Of a stretch of 64,000 nucleotides of DNA, positions 1 to 11,292 are shown one piece after another (positions within the stretch are counted from its first letter, which is position 1; each line of letters starts with the position of its first letter). This stretch comes from Diplocarpon mali (lineage: Eukaryota > Ascomycota > Leotiomycetes > Helotiales > Drepanopezizaceae), in assembly GCA_024741835.1 (NCBI GenBank), contig JAENRP010000001.1, positions 186,001 through 250,000 on the forward strand, in the 5' to 3' direction. The notes beneath the pieces are model-generated. The model worked only from the letters and a program-made list of their open reading frames with translations. It was not told the DNA's origin and did no database searches. The translations under genes and the position numbers were made by a program.

Positions 1-161
1 GGTTTGCCCGGTGTAATATATCGCAGGGAGGCGATGGGTTGAGTTGTCCGGGGAACAGCAATTCCGAGTTCATGTTGCGAAGCCGTGGAGTTGGATTATG
101 GTCCGGGGTCTGATCCTGGCTTGGTCATGAGGATATATCATAGATATATATGTTGTATGTA

Positions 162-163
<2 letters not shown>

Positions 164-213
<50 letters not shown>
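164..213. repeat. Hexanucleotide microsatellite (TATACA)n
   Basis: About eight near-perfect tandem copies of TATACA, followed by more degenerate TA/CA-rich sequence to about 280. It makes long artificial open frames of alternating Tyr/Thr or Ile/Cys on both strands. Confidence 0.9.
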
Positions 214-763
214 TATACACTTATATATCATATATATACATATACATATAATACACTTACATATCATATATATACACACATACATAATGCCCCGCGTTCA
301 CCGGTTCTTTAAGTTTAAGCTGGAGCTTCGGATATCTCTCTAAATCGCCGGAACTCATACAGCCTTCCTGGCGAGTTAAAACTAGTCGGGCTCCTTCACC
401 TACCATCTGCGGGAGAAGAGAGAGAGAGAGCAGAGTACTCCTAGGCTACAAATCACCAGGATCTTCGAGGTTGACAGTTGCGTCGTCGCAGGCCAGACAG
501 ATGCCACGTGCAGGGGCATGGTCCTGGCAAGCCCACCAAACGCCTGCCCTCGTGCACACGCTCACGGGTTGTCATTGAGCCTGCGGCGAAGCGTTTCTCG
601 AGAAGTGCGATGGTGTGTATGTTTTCCTCTGCCACTGCAAGGTCCAGCCAGCTGGGGCGCTGTAGGATTATAGTGATCGGGGTCACATGTAAGGCATATG
701 ACGAGAGTGAAGGAGAGTGAATCTCAGGGACACGTGATGGTCTTGGCATAGGCTGCTCTCAAG

Positions 764-766
<3 letters not shown>

Positions 767-800
<34 letters not shown>
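767..800. repeat. Dinucleotide microsatellite (CT)17
   Basis: An uninterrupted run of CT repeats. A shorter GA run lies at about 418-432. Confidence 0.95.
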
Positions 801-806
<6 letters not shown>

Positions 807-2275
807 GATACATCATCAACAACTACAACCGGTATTCAATCATATCTTTTCAGTGCGCACCTGGTGAAACCAACAATTACTCTCCCCTACAGCAGAGCAC
901 CCCGTCATTCTTTCTCCACCCTGGCCATTCGGAAGCGCACACCGCTTCTATGCTCGCCAGCACGCAAGTCCATCGTATCACCGTACTGCACCGTATGCCA
1001 GACGCGCCAAACAAGTCATCCCCTCCCAATGACTTCACCCACCCTTCTCCAGCGCCCGGCAGCTGAGCGAGACCGAAACGTGACCGTTCGGCCAAACGTG
1101 AAAGCATGATCTGCTGTGCAAAGCACCAGAGCCCGGATCGAGAGCGGTACGAGGACCGCCGTGTGCGCGGGGTGAGGAAGACGGCCCGCACGTCAGAGGG
1201 CGACTTCGACCTCGGCCGGTTTTGGCGGATCGGATCCGTGTCGACTCGTGAAGCTCACGGTCTGGCGATGTCAGTGTCAGACACGGATTGAGTAGGCCGA
1301 CGTTCTACCGACGATGTCGAGGCGCAGAAGACCGGCCGTGGCTCGCGTGTGTCGACAGCGAGGCGTGTTGATATGTAGCCGAAGCCATCCCATGGGCAAG
1401 GTAGAGGAGAAAGGTAGGAAGCCGCCGCGTTGAGCTCGCAGAACCGCCGACACTGCTGAGATTGAGCCTGATTCGGCCTGCATCGCCGGCATCACATTCG
1501 TCAACTCACGTGCAGAGCTCCAAAGTTTGTATCAAGCCGTCTTACTGGCATCGATCATCTCGGAACTTGTATCTCATGCCTGATTCCGCCTCTACCTTCT
1601 GGACTGTGCCCTGCCCTTGGCGACCGGTCGTCTGTTAGTGCCAGGCGCTTCACTGTCCACGCTTTGCGGTCGAGGGGAACTACCTGTCAGATGCACAGCG
1701 CCTCAAAGGAGACTTGGTGTTCTCTTCTTCTCCCCTTTCTTTCTCGCCGCAACAAGGGAGTGGGCCGGGACTGGGCCACGACACATCAGAATCTCTGCCG
1801 CAAAGCCCGCCCGACGGATTCAGTTCAAGAGTCATGCAGATACTGTGGATCAAGGACCTGCAGGCTCGGCGGATGGCTGGTGTTTTCTCGCTTCGGTTGA
1901 AAGCAGATGCGAGGGGTGGAGAACCATACCCCGTCCCCCCTTTCAGTACCCTTTCCTGAGATGAGCCCTCTGCTGAGGTCCACACCTCCTTTCTCGGATC
2001 TTGAGGGTCGTCATGCAACCGAAATGTCGCGCTCGAGCGGGTTCGGATTCATCTCGGATCACGACGCCGAGTGATTGGTGATGGAGGTGAAAGGGCTAGG
2101 AGTCTGCGCTGGGAAAGCATCGTCAGCGCTAGGGCGGGACGGTCTCTCATGTCCTTAAGTGCTGCTTCTTAGCTAGTATGTAACTCGGCGTTCATGGGCA
2201 TACTTGATCTCGAGCGTTTCTCAGTTGCTTCCCCCATTTTTCCTGCGAGAAAATTACAAGTGCGTCGCTCTTTGT

Positions 2276-2827
2276 ATGGTTTCCCTCATACATAACCTGC
2301 GCCGAATCCTATATCTCATCGTTTCCTTTGTCTTCGATATTTCATTGCGTACGGTATTTAAAGAAGTGACTCAGCATCCAGGAGCTTGCCATATTGTCAT
2401 TAGCCAGTGGGAACGGCTGAAGCTGGCCGAGGGGACGAGTCTAGGCGAAGGATGCCCGGGGTTGGAGTGGGGAAGGCAGAGAAGGGGAGAGCATCAGTTG
2501 AGAGACTCCTTTCCCAGCCTGAAGGATGGGCCGTATATCAAGTTCCGGGAGAGGAATTGGCGTAGCTTTCTGGTTTCCTGGTCCATGTTGGGTCATACAA
2601 TCATGTATAGCGAGGCAGCTTTTGCTTATTCTAGCACAGTGGCATATGATCCAACCACGAGCATTGATTATCCATATGCAGAGGTGATGTTTCGAAACCT
2701 GTCTCAAAACAGCGCAAAAACACGATCGGAATGCCTTCTTCGACAAGGACGAACACCCTGTACACTCGCTGGAGTCGAAAATGACCACACTATAAGGCAG
2801 AGAAACGATGATCAGAAGCCTCGTTAA
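2276..2827 (+). CDS. Possible hypothetical protein, unsupported by homology
   Basis: An ATG-initiated frame of about 183 codons stands alone in an otherwise empty region. The N-terminus is hydrophobic (IleHisAsnLeu... ValSerPheValPhe); the rest is of mixed composition with no motif I recognise. No introns are needed. It may be a chance open frame, since the opposite strand is also open for 115 codons in the same place. I list it only because it is the longest frame in the first 3.6 kb. Confidence 0.15.
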   Translation: MVSLIHNLRRILYLIVSFVFDISLRTVFKEVTQHPGACHIVISQWERLKLAEGTSLGEGCPGLEWGRQRRGEHQLRDSFPSLKDGPYIKFRERNWRSFLVSWSMLGHTIMYSEAAFAYSSTVAYDPTTSIDYPYAEVMFRNLSQNSAKTRSECLLRQGRTPCTLAGVENDHTIRQRNDDQKPR

Positions 2828-3686
2828 TCATCGCTAAGCGTCTACGATCGTACTAGTGATCTCTGCGCAAGATTTCACCCAAGTCTTCAGCAAAATCCAG
2901 CGCTCGCCCGTGCCTCTGATGTACGTTTAGAGACCACCCGTCCATTATAATTACTCTCAGCCGAGCAGACTCAAGTGCCATCAAGAACCCAACCCAATCC
3001 AATCCAATCCAATCCAGCCCAGCCCAGCGCAACCCAACCAAACCTGCAAAGCAAACCTGCAAAGCAGAGGAGTAGTGAACCGGGTACCGCGCACGAGATC
3101 TCAGCATACAAGTGCGGTATTTACCAGACCCCCAAGAATCGTCATTCAAAGGAGAGGGATACTTGAAACCTCGACTCGAGAGATCCGTCACGAAGATTCA
3201 CGCCCGACCCTGCTCTAGCTGCGAACTGGCGCAGTTTAGCCTCGATTCTACACAGGTTTGTAGTTCACGCACCGCGACTCGTGTAGTACGGGAGTCATGA
3301 CCGAGGAGTGATTCGGGTTTACCTTGTGGTGCTTGAGAGAAAGACGCAGGCAAGTGTAAAGCTTAAGTTTAGGGTTGATCTAGAAAAGGGCATTGGGTGG
3401 AGATACTCCGAGGTAGAGATATACGCTGACTACTTTGCGGTTTTGAAGACCCCATGCAAGCGCGCCACAAGATCCCTGACTGTATATAACAACTGTTCAC
3501 CCGCTGCTCTCGTCAGCGTCGGTGGTCGCCGTTGAATGACCCAGATATTCTATTCATGTCATTATAGTCCTGGTCCGCGAAGTGACGATGCCGAGTGAGC
3601 ACGCGAGGCAAAATTGCAGCAGGGCAAAATAAAAACGCAGTATACTTGTGCAAGATACATATCATCTATGAACAAACAATATTAAC

Positions 3687-6624
3687 TTAAAACTCAATCT
3701 TCCAATCCTCACCGATAGCCACCTTGGGTGCCTTAACCACTGCCCAAGATGCCTTGTTACCCTCAGCACCGTGATACTCCAACAGCGCACTTCCCCTCCC
3801 AGCTTTAACACTAGTCTTTCCCGCCCACTCTGCCGGCGCACCGACAATAATGAACCTTTCTACAACCACAGGCTTCAAGCTCTTGACATACTTGTCAGTC
3901 AACTTTCCCTTGGTGCCGATGTTGCTGCTCTCAAGCACGCCGTTTGCAAATGAGAAGGAGCGGTGAATGTAAGCACCTTGCTGGTAGTCAAAGGTCTCGC
4001 CATCATCCACGTACAGTGTTCCATTTGCCTCGCCGGCTTTGTTGAGGACGATGAGCAGGGTGTACGGATCCCACTTCATCAGGCCGCTCGATCGACGAGG
4101 TCGGTCTTTCCGGGGAATAATGTGACCACCTTGCATCAAGAGAGGAATCTTCTCGAGGGGTGCGGCAATGGTGTTGGCGCCACGGCCAGAGTGTTTTTCA
4201 TATGTAAAGTAGTCGTAGTAAATTTCGTCGTCTGCTAGGTAGATATCTACAGAGTTGGCATCCTTGTTGACCACAGGCTTGGCGAGAAGACCGGTCTCGC
4301 CAACGAAGAACTGGTCGTCGATAGCGAATCCGTGTTCGTCACCTGGATACTCAAAGTATTGAGGTCTGAGGATTGGCGTTCCATTGACACTGGCCTCGTG
4401 GAAAGCAGTATACCATGCTGGAAGTAAAGCATATCGGAGACGCAGAGCCTGAGTGATGATACCTGTGTATGGCTCGCCGGCAAGGTACGGCTCTCGGCGT
4501 CTCGTGTCAATGTGGGCATGGCCACGGAAGAACGGGTAGAAGGCACCTGACTGGTACCAACGGGTCAAGAGATCTTTGTCGGGGTTACCGAAAAACCCTC
4601 CGACGTCAGCACCGGCGAAGGGGTACCCAGAAATACCATTGTTGATGATCATAGGGAAAGCAGCGGCGAGGTGGTCCCAACTGGCTTGGTTGTCACCGGT
4701 CCACATGGCACCCAGACGTTGTGATCCAGCGTAGAATGATCTAGTTAGAACGAATGGTCGCCGGATCTCTCCTTTTTTGCGCTCCAGCATCGCTTGGTAC
4801 GTAGCATTATGGAACGTCATTCCATTGATATTGTGAACATCACGATGTTCCCAGTTGCCATGATGGAGATTGTCTTTTGGCATAGTTGTCTCTGGGCCAT
4901 TGAAGACAGATGGTTCATTCATATCGTTCCATATGAAAAGGTTGGCGGCAGATCCCTTGAAGGAATCATACTTGAAGAGACCAATCCACCATTTGATTGC
5001 AGCTGGGTTGAAACAGTCGACCCAGTGCGAAGATCCTGGCCAGCACCAACCATCGTAGATGTTGCCATCCTTGTTATGAACGGCTAGATCCTTCTTCTTG
5101 AGCTCCTCCACGACGTGATATCCCTCTTTGTTTTTGATGTGAGGATCGATGATAGCAACGAGCTTCCTCTTAGATTCGTCTAGCTGCTTCAGCATCCCCA
5201 ATGGGTTAGTGAAAGTAAGAGGATCCCAGGTAAAGTATTTCTTGTCATCAGCGTACTCAATATCAAGCCAGATAACATCGTAAGGAATCTGGTGCTTTGA
5301 CATCTTGCGATCAACCTCCTTGACATCCTCATCACTATTGTAGTTCCAACGGCATTGATGGTAGGCAATCGAGAACTCTTGAGGAAGTTGAGTGTAGCCA
5401 GTGAGCTCGCTATAAGCTTTTGTCACTTCTCTAGCTGTGGGCCCAAGGAAGACAAATAAGTCAATGAGACCATTCTCAGAGAACCAGTGGGTCTTGGTAT
5501 CCATTTTTGCTCCAATGCCAAGACTCAATGGGTTGTGGGCTTCCTCTTCTTTGATGACATCGACCCAAGTCTCAGCAGCGTTCAACCAGAACACGCCAAC
5601 AGTCGAATCCTCCTTGTGAGCGTGCATGAAAGGAATAGCGCCATAGAGAGTCATCGGGCTGTCCATAATGTATTCGAAGACATCGGCATTGTACAGGCGG
5701 TAAGGATCTGCGTGGCTGGGTCCGTCGCGACCACGAGTCTGCTTCAGGGACAGTTGCCCGGCATGTTCTGGTATTCCCATAACGTGGCTGTATCCAGGGA
5801 ATGTTATGTCAAGAGCAACGCTCTCAGGGCCTCTTGGCTTGGTATCTGTGTTTCCTCCGAAAGACTCATCCCACCACGTACTCTCATCCTCACCCTCTGG
5901 TATTGCAGGAGCCTCTTCGCCCTCCTTCTTTTCCGGTTCTGATTTTTCGATCTTAGGTCGCCAATGCTCCACATTTAAGAGTCCTCTATCGTTGATCTTG
6001 ATCTGTGTGGCATCGTCCCTCTTGAAATCGATTCCAAAGGGAGCAAAAGTGACAATAGCTTCGAACTTGCCCTCTGGACCGTACTTCACAGCTGTTCTTT
6101 CAGCACTTCTCTCCTCGGAGGCAGTCTTACTCAAAGCCAAGCCTCCAACAAGAGCCCAAGACTCAGCCTCGTTATATCTCTCCTTCCGTGCTTTGCTGTT
6201 GTGTCGTAGCTCAATTTCCCCATTCTGACGCTTTTCTTCATCAATAGTGACTCTCGCCGACCCAGACTCGAGGAACGAAATAGTGATTGGTAACCGGACC
6301 GTCTCACCATTAACATTGATAGTTTTTAAGATCGTTCCCTGCAGCTGGCCTTCCGACCATCTCAAGGATTCCGGCGCTATTTTATAAGGGGATTCCCATT
6401 TCTTGCCCAGCTCAGACGCCGTGTCGGCGTACCGCCTATTTCGTTTGCAAAATCCGGATTGATCGCATGTCTTGAAGTTTTCATGCTTCACAGATACTTG
6501 AAGGCACGTTAGTACATTGTTGTATGAACGAAAAGGTCAGCTTACCTGCTGGTGTAAAGAGACAAAAGGCCGAAACGAGAACAAGTAGAGCTGTCCACTT
6601 CCGGGACGGCCTATAGAGAAGCAT
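3687..6624 (-). CDS. rot2: Glucosidase II alpha subunit (GH31)
   Basis: ER glucosidase II alpha trims the two inner alpha-1,3-glucoses from Glc2Man9GlcNAc2 on new glycoproteins and so controls the calnexin cycle; it works with a beta subunit that is not in this window. Exon 1 is 6624-6546 and exon 2 is 6496-3687, with a 49-base intron (GTAAG, TACTAAC branch site, CAAG). The product is 962 residues. Exon 1 encodes a signal peptide (MLLYRPSRKW then a Leu/Val-rich core); the mature part starts near the family motif VKHENFKTCDQSGFC. The GH31 nucleophile is in WNDMNEPSVF (Asp about 551) and the acid/base in WTGDNQASW (Asp about 628); GADVGGFFG and GHAHIDTRRREPY follow. There is no HDEL, as expected for a subunit retained by its beta partner. 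Length and motifs are complete. Confidence 0.96.
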
Positions 6625-7896
6625 CGCAGAGGTGCTCAATTTACAATTCAACATTCAGTTTACGCGGAGCAACATGTAGAAGATAGCCAGGGAGCACCTC
6701 AATGTTCATAGGATTATGAAGCTTGTTCTAAAAGCTGGCCTCAAAGCTCAAGCGCCCCGTCAACCTCAATCCTTGCCGAAAAAATGGGGCGCTTGGCGAG
6801 CTTGACGCTACTTTTTCTTCAATTGGCTGCAAGTCCCGCCTTGAAATGATTTTCTTCATGGAGAACAACGACTTTTGAATGAGATTAATACGTTTCGAAG
6901 CCGCATGGTTTTGGAAGACTTTCTTCGAGATAATTTTCTTCGAAAATCTTGAAAAGCCAAAGTCGACAAGAAGGGTCATGATCGATAGCCGTCGCCAATT
7001 AGCAAGAGGCTTGTTATAATTATATAAATGGCTGCTAATAGCGAAATGAGCTCATCCTAGAATATGGAACCTATGGTGACTCTATTTGCCCAGGCGCCTC
7101 TACAAGAAAGTACCTGCCCAAGACCTAAAGAGAATCACTATCGACTAAGGTATAGGTTAGAAACTTATCTAAGGAATCGAAGTCCTTGAGTATACAGAGC
7201 TAAGTAGTAAATTACATGGAGTTTACATACCAGTTTTCTCCTCATACGTAATCCGACTATACCATTTTTCGCTTGTGCTTTACATTTTGGAACCAATATA
7301 GCGTATTAGAAGGGGGAAAGAATAGATGATAGTAGACGTAGTCGAATCGAAAGCTAGCAATTTCTCTTAATGAAGATTGCAAAAATTATCATCTCTTTTT
7401 CACTTGTAAGCTCATAGGTGAGTGTAGATTGTTTCAACTTCGACAGCATCGCAAACGATTCGAAAACTTTAATTAATTTTAGCCTAATATCGTCCCTGTG
7501 TCTCAAGATAATCTTTACTATTTATTTAATATCAGACAGATTCAAAGTCGTCTAATTTAATTACCTTTTCTGAAAAAAGAAATCTAATTTGTGCTGATAA
7601 AAAAACAAAGCAATGGTTCTAAACGCCAGCCAAACGGTAGTGGAGTAGTAACAAATAAAACAGAGTAATTAATATTTGAGACGTCTGATAGAAGGTGTTG
7701 CCTCACATTCTCGTACTATAAATAGAATTTAGTATTTCCTGAAACACGCGTGAATAGGTATTATATAACGAACAAGAGGCCCCTTCGATCTTAGAACTGA
7801 TAGACGTTCCGACCAATATATCATCACAGCCAAAAATATCTTTACCATCATTGATCTCTCTATACCGTTTCTTTGAAAATATTGCAGCATCTCATT
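6625..7896. other. AT-rich gene-poor block
   Basis: Upstream of the glucosidase II gene the sequence becomes AT-rich with no credible gene. A mutated dispersed repeat lies at about 6930-7250 (separate entry). The open frame 6728-6979 (-) overlaps this repeat and looks like chance or decayed sequence. The right end, with a TATATAA at about 7762, is the promoter side of the small secreted-protein gene. Confidence 0.6.
6930..7250 (-). repeat. Dispersed repeat, copy 1 (mutated)
   Basis: The reverse complement of this segment aligns by eye to about 16785-17105. Shared blocks in order include ATTCCTTAGA, CTAACC, TTGGTCGA/TTAGTCGA, CTTTAGGTCTT, AATAGAGTC, TAGGTTC, ATTCTAGGA and CTTTCTTATCGACTT/CCTTCTTGTCGACTT. 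Many differences are C/T or G/A transitions, as RIP would leave. I see no intact coding frame and no terminal inverted repeats, so the element class is unknown. Confidence 0.7.
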
Positions 7897-8380
7897 ATGA
7901 GACTTATTATTCTTATTGTGTTAGCTCGAGCGTTCGCTGCTAGCGTAACTTTATGTGATGATGGGATCACGCTTCCCACAGGCTATTCTTGCAATGTAAG
8001 ATTTCTGTATTGTAAGCTCACAAGATTAGTTATACTAACTCGTGGACGCGTATAGGGCGACAATCATTCTGCCTGTGTAGGTCATAATGCTACCAAATGC
8101 ATAAAAGGATAATCTTATTGACTCTCTTCTTTTAACACTTAGTGCGGTGACCGTTCCAGCGAGCACCCAGAGTTTAAAAATGATCTTACCTGCACTCCAG
8201 CGACGGACCAGAACGGCGAATTTGCATTTCCAAAATGCAGGAACGATCTAGGTGTAAGTCCTGAGCAAAATTTACTAGATAAAATTGCTGACTTTTTTAT
8301 GAATAGAAAATAATGTGTGTAAGTAGTTATGTCTGTAAATTTATTCAGAAACATCAGCTAAACTTCTGTAGTGCTAGTAA
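7897..8380 (+). CDS. Small cysteine-rich secreted protein (effector-like)
   Basis: Predicted exons are 7897-7995, 8056-8076, 8143-8253, 8307-8318 and the stop codon at 8378-8380: 81 residues split by four introns of about 53-66 bases. The first intron has GTAAG, TACTAAC and TATAG. The N-terminus MRLIILIVLARAFAAS is a good signal peptide; a second in-frame Met lies 8 codons upstream at 7873. The mature part of about 65 residues has seven Cys (20, 32, 40, 41, 57, 72, 81), with a CC pair and a C-terminal Cys. I recognise no family; size, secretion signal and Cys density fit a fungal effector or antimicrobial-type protein. The last two exons are the weakest part: reading through the 8319 donor gives a longer tail with more Cys. 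The gene sits in an AT-rich block beside a mutated repeat, a common setting for effectors. The function is inferred only. Confidence 0.55.
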
Positions 8381-8846
8381 GCATTTACACAAGATATTGT
8401 TGGGGTCAGGGAGTAAGAATAGGACATACCAGAGCCATTCATCGCCTTGATTATTATCAGACTGGAGCATATATGGCTGGAGCATATATGGCTGGAGCAT
8501 ATATGGCTAGCATCTATTGACCATGGAGCACAATGTGCTTAACATTATATTATGTTTTGTGAGCGCTAGTTGTGAATGCAATAACTGACCAAAACTACCA
8601 ACGTACCTACCTAAATGTATCTTCTTACTTCACCTTACTTTACCTACCGCAGCCCTGTGTACCGCTAGGGTGAAAATACCCAGCCCGCAGTCCGCCCCAC
8701 CAACCCTCCAACCCCGCCTTCCCATGAACAGAAAATCCCAAGTTTACAAAGGTCCTGCACTCGAACCCAACACCACAAACACTGAAGCATATCTATGAGC
8801 CTCCGCAAACAATTGAGAAGAACGAACCAGATTCAGCGACGAAACC
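8381..8846. other. Intergenic with a 15-bp tandem triplication
   Basis: There is no gene. Three perfect copies of TGGAGCATATATGGC lie at about 8464-8508, with a partial fourth unit after them. The right part is pyrimidine-rich with CCAACCC runs and is the promoter of the nucleoside diphosphate kinase gene. Confidence 0.7.
8464..8508. repeat. 15-bp tandem repeat, three copies
   Basis: The unit TGGAGCATATATGGC is repeated three times head to tail. There are no spacers and too few units for a CRISPR; it is a minisatellite. Confidence 0.9.
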
Positions 8847-9781
8847 ATGTCTAACGAACAAACGTAAGCTGGCACACAGTACTCTGTACGAGGTTCGTCT
8901 GGCGGTGAAGCTGACTTCGTGATAGCTTCATTGCTATCAAGCCTGATGGCGTACAGGTCTGAAATTATATGGTCTTATGGAGATGATGTACTTATTTTGC
9001 CATTAGCGTGGACTTATTGGACCCATCATCTCCCGATTTGAGGCCCGCGGGCACGTTTACCCCTCATCATGAACTTGTATGGTTATTGACATAATACAGC
9101 TTCAAGCTTGCTGGTATCAAATTGATGACAGCTAGCCAAGAGCACCTCGAGAAGCACTGTGTGTCAGCTTAGCTCTGCTATATTTATACGATTACTGATT
9201 ATAGTCGCAGACGAGGATCTCTCTTCCAAGCCATTCTTCCCAGGACTCATCAAATGTACGGCACAGACTCTTCTATCCTCGAAAACAACTAACGGCACCT
9301 AGATATGGGTTCCGGACCGATCTGCGCCATGGTCTGGGAGGGTCGTGATGCCGTCAAGACTGGCCGTGGTATNNNNNNNNNNNNNNNNNNNNNNNNNNNN
9401 NNNNNNNNNNNNNNNNNNNNNNNNNNNNNNNNNNNNNNNNNNNNNNNNNNNNNNNNNNNNNNNNNNNNNNNNNNNNNNNNNNNNNNNNNNNNNNNNNNNN
9501 NNNNNNNNNNNNNNNNNNNNNNNNNNNNNNNNNNNNNNNNNNNNNNTCCCGTCCTGTTCAGTGCCCTCACTAATATCTTGTCAGTCCTCCTTGGCGCCAC
9601 CAACCCTCTTGCTTCTGCACCAGGAACCATCCGTGGTGACTTCGCCATCGATGTTGGACGCAATGTTTGCCACGGCTCCGACAGCGTAGAGAACGCCAAG
9701 AAGGAGATTGCTCTCTGGTTTAAAGAGGGTGAAGTCCAATCATGGAAGTCCGCTCAGCACGACTGGGTCTACGAGAAGTAG
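8847..9781 (+). CDS. ndk1: Nucleoside diphosphate kinase (interrupted by an assembly gap)
   Basis: NDK transfers the gamma-phosphate between nucleoside triphosphates and diphosphates through a phosphohistidine. Predicted exons are 8847-8863, 8926-8956, 9007-9050, 9100-9158, 9205-9255, 9303 into the gap, and 9585-9781. Recognisable segments in order are [78 protein letters not shown], then [20 protein letters not shown] and [12 protein letters not shown] with the catalytic His. It ends at DWVYEK. The 174 N bases fall around an intron, of which the CTAAT branch site and TGTCAG acceptor remain at 9570-9584, so little or no coding sequence need be missing. The third intron seems to use a GC donor at 9051 (see findings). 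Confidence 0.93.
9373..9546. other. Assembly gap (174 N)
   Basis: A run of N inside the nucleoside diphosphate kinase gene, beginning just after the GGT codon following TGR and ending inside the last intron. Confidence 1.
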
Positions 9782-10204
9782 ATGTGCTCTACTCTCTATA
9801 GACTAGTACATAGCTATCGGATATCGGATATCGGATACTTTTGTGGTTGATGATGGTGGATACATAACACAAAAATTGGGCATGAAATTGAATTGATTTG
9901 ATAAAAGCTCAAATGTTTGTTCCTGTGACGGGATTGTGAGTACTATCCGTAGGCTTCTATTATGCACTGCAAAGTTCCCGGTCTCTTGAAGTCCAAGTAG
10001 TCTCCTACCATCCCAACTAGTCCTTGACAAAGCCGCTCACAATGCCAGATACCCATCCACATAGAGATCTCTGCCTTTTTAGCCACACACCATCTGCCGA
10101 GTAGCCGAATCACCCGTATAGTTCTTCCAATCCTATGCAGAAGACGTCTCCTTCTAGAACTTTTTCATCCGACCAGTCAATAAAACCCCTACTCGTCAAC
10201 CCTC

Positions 10205-10915
10205 TCACCCACCTCCCGGCCCAACACCACCACCCGTAGCCCCCGTACCCGCAGCACCGCTACCTCTGATTTTCCATCCGGTCCTTCTATCCATATTTTT
10301 CCCCCTCCCAATCAAGCCCCCAAACCTCCTCACAAAGACCATCGCAAACCACGGCGTCCCCCACACACTAACCAGCACCCTCACCGGCAGCAGCACCTTC
10401 GTCACCGCATACGCCGTCGCGACCTCGACTAAGATCTGCATTCCCTGCGACCCAGCATGCCATTTCCTCTCAACCTGCTGCTCCAACTCCTCTATACCGC
10501 CCTCTCCCCCTCCACCTTCATCTCCCTTCCCCACCTCTGAACCCTCCACTCCAATAGTCCCAAAGCCAAACCACCCCTTCCTCCCGAAATACCTCCCGAA
10601 CCTCTCCGTGCCCTCCGCGACCCAGCGTCCTTGCACCCAAGCCTCTGGCAGCCAGTTGGTGTAGTGGAAGGCGACGGCGAGGCCGACGAGGGGGAGGATG
10701 GCCGTGAGTTCGTGCAGGATTAGGAAGGCGGTTATGTGCGCGCCTGGCGCGGAGAGCAGCGCGGAGGTGTAGCGGCGGAGGAAGCGTGGCAGGCGCGCGT
10801 GTAGGCGGGCGAGGCGCGTTGGTGGCGTCGCGGAGGAGTAGGGTTGGGAGAGTTGGGGGAGGCGGAGGGGGCGTAGGGTGGGCCGGAGACGGCGGAGGAG
10901 TGTAGGGAGAGGCAT
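10205..10915 (-). CDS. Small mitochondrial membrane protein (FMP10-like)
   Basis: One exon, 236 residues. The N-terminus MPLPTLLRRLRPTLRPLRLP is rich in Arg and Leu without acids, like a mitochondrial presequence. One hydrophobic segment lies at about residues 60-86 (AFLILHELTAILPLVGLAVA) and another at about 160-190 (VEVATAYAVTKVLLPVRVLV). The middle is Gly/Glu-rich and low in complexity, and the tail is Gly-rich. The HELTAILPL region recalls, from memory, the fungal mitochondrial FMP10/YER182W group, found in yeast mitochondria but of unclear function. That link is tentative; a mitochondrial inner-membrane protein is the safer statement. Confidence 0.7.
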   Translation of the reverse strand: MPLPTLLRRLRPTLRPLRLPQLSQPYSSATPPTRLARLHARLPRFLRRYTSALLSAPGAHITAFLILHELTAILPLVGLAVAFHYTNWLPEAWVQGRWVAEGTERFGRYFGRKGWFGFGTIGVEGSEVGKGDEGGGGEGGIEELEQQVERKWHAGSQGMQILVEVATAYAVTKVLLPVRVLVSVWGTPWFAMVFVRRFGGLIGRGKNMDRRTGWKIRGSGAAGTGATGGGVGPGGG

Positions 10916-11292
10916 ACTTTTACATTTGTGGCTGGGATCGTGGTTGGGATTTGGTTGGAGTCGAGGGATTTAATGTGTGACCTGGGAGTTTCGAGTTGCT
11001 GATGAGGTGACGCATTTCGTGACGGGTCCGGGGCGAACGGCCCCCCATTGTCTTAGCCGAGTTATGATTTGCACCGCCAAACAAGGCTTATTGTAGGAAA
11101 TCTGGCGTAACAATGGTGAAAGCCAATAATACGCCAATGGCTTGGTTCGGTAGTTCGTCTGGATATTCGACATAATGATGTATACTTCGGACGCGAATCA
11201 TTACCTATAGGATGGGCTCATGCGGACATGTGTTCAAAATAGTTCACTCACTTGTGATCTTGCGTTGCCATATAGAAGGCATTTCCTGCAAA

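Larger units (their letters stand above)
1..3686. other. Gene-poor region with microsatellites
   Basis: I see no convincing gene here. Open frames are short, lie opposite one another on the two strands and resemble no family I know. The stretch holds several simple repeats, listed separately, and near 2990-3066 degenerate AATCC/AGCCC pentamers followed by a tandem 12-mer (AACCTGCAAAGC). The longest open frame runs from an ATG near 2276 to 2827 (about 183 codons), has no recognisable motif and is listed separately with low confidence. The right end is the 3' flank of the glucosidase II gene. Confidence 0.6.

Noticed and set aside
70..312. Open frames on both strands with Tyr-Thr or Ile-Cys repeats
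   Set aside because: They are the direct product of the TATACA microsatellite.
453..2018. Several 60-115 codon frames on both strands
   Set aside because: They overlap one another, lack family motifs, splice context and good start context, and look like chance frames in GC-moderate sequence.
8464..8508. Possible CRISPR-like array
   Set aside because: Direct head-to-tail units with no spacers, in a eukaryotic genome.
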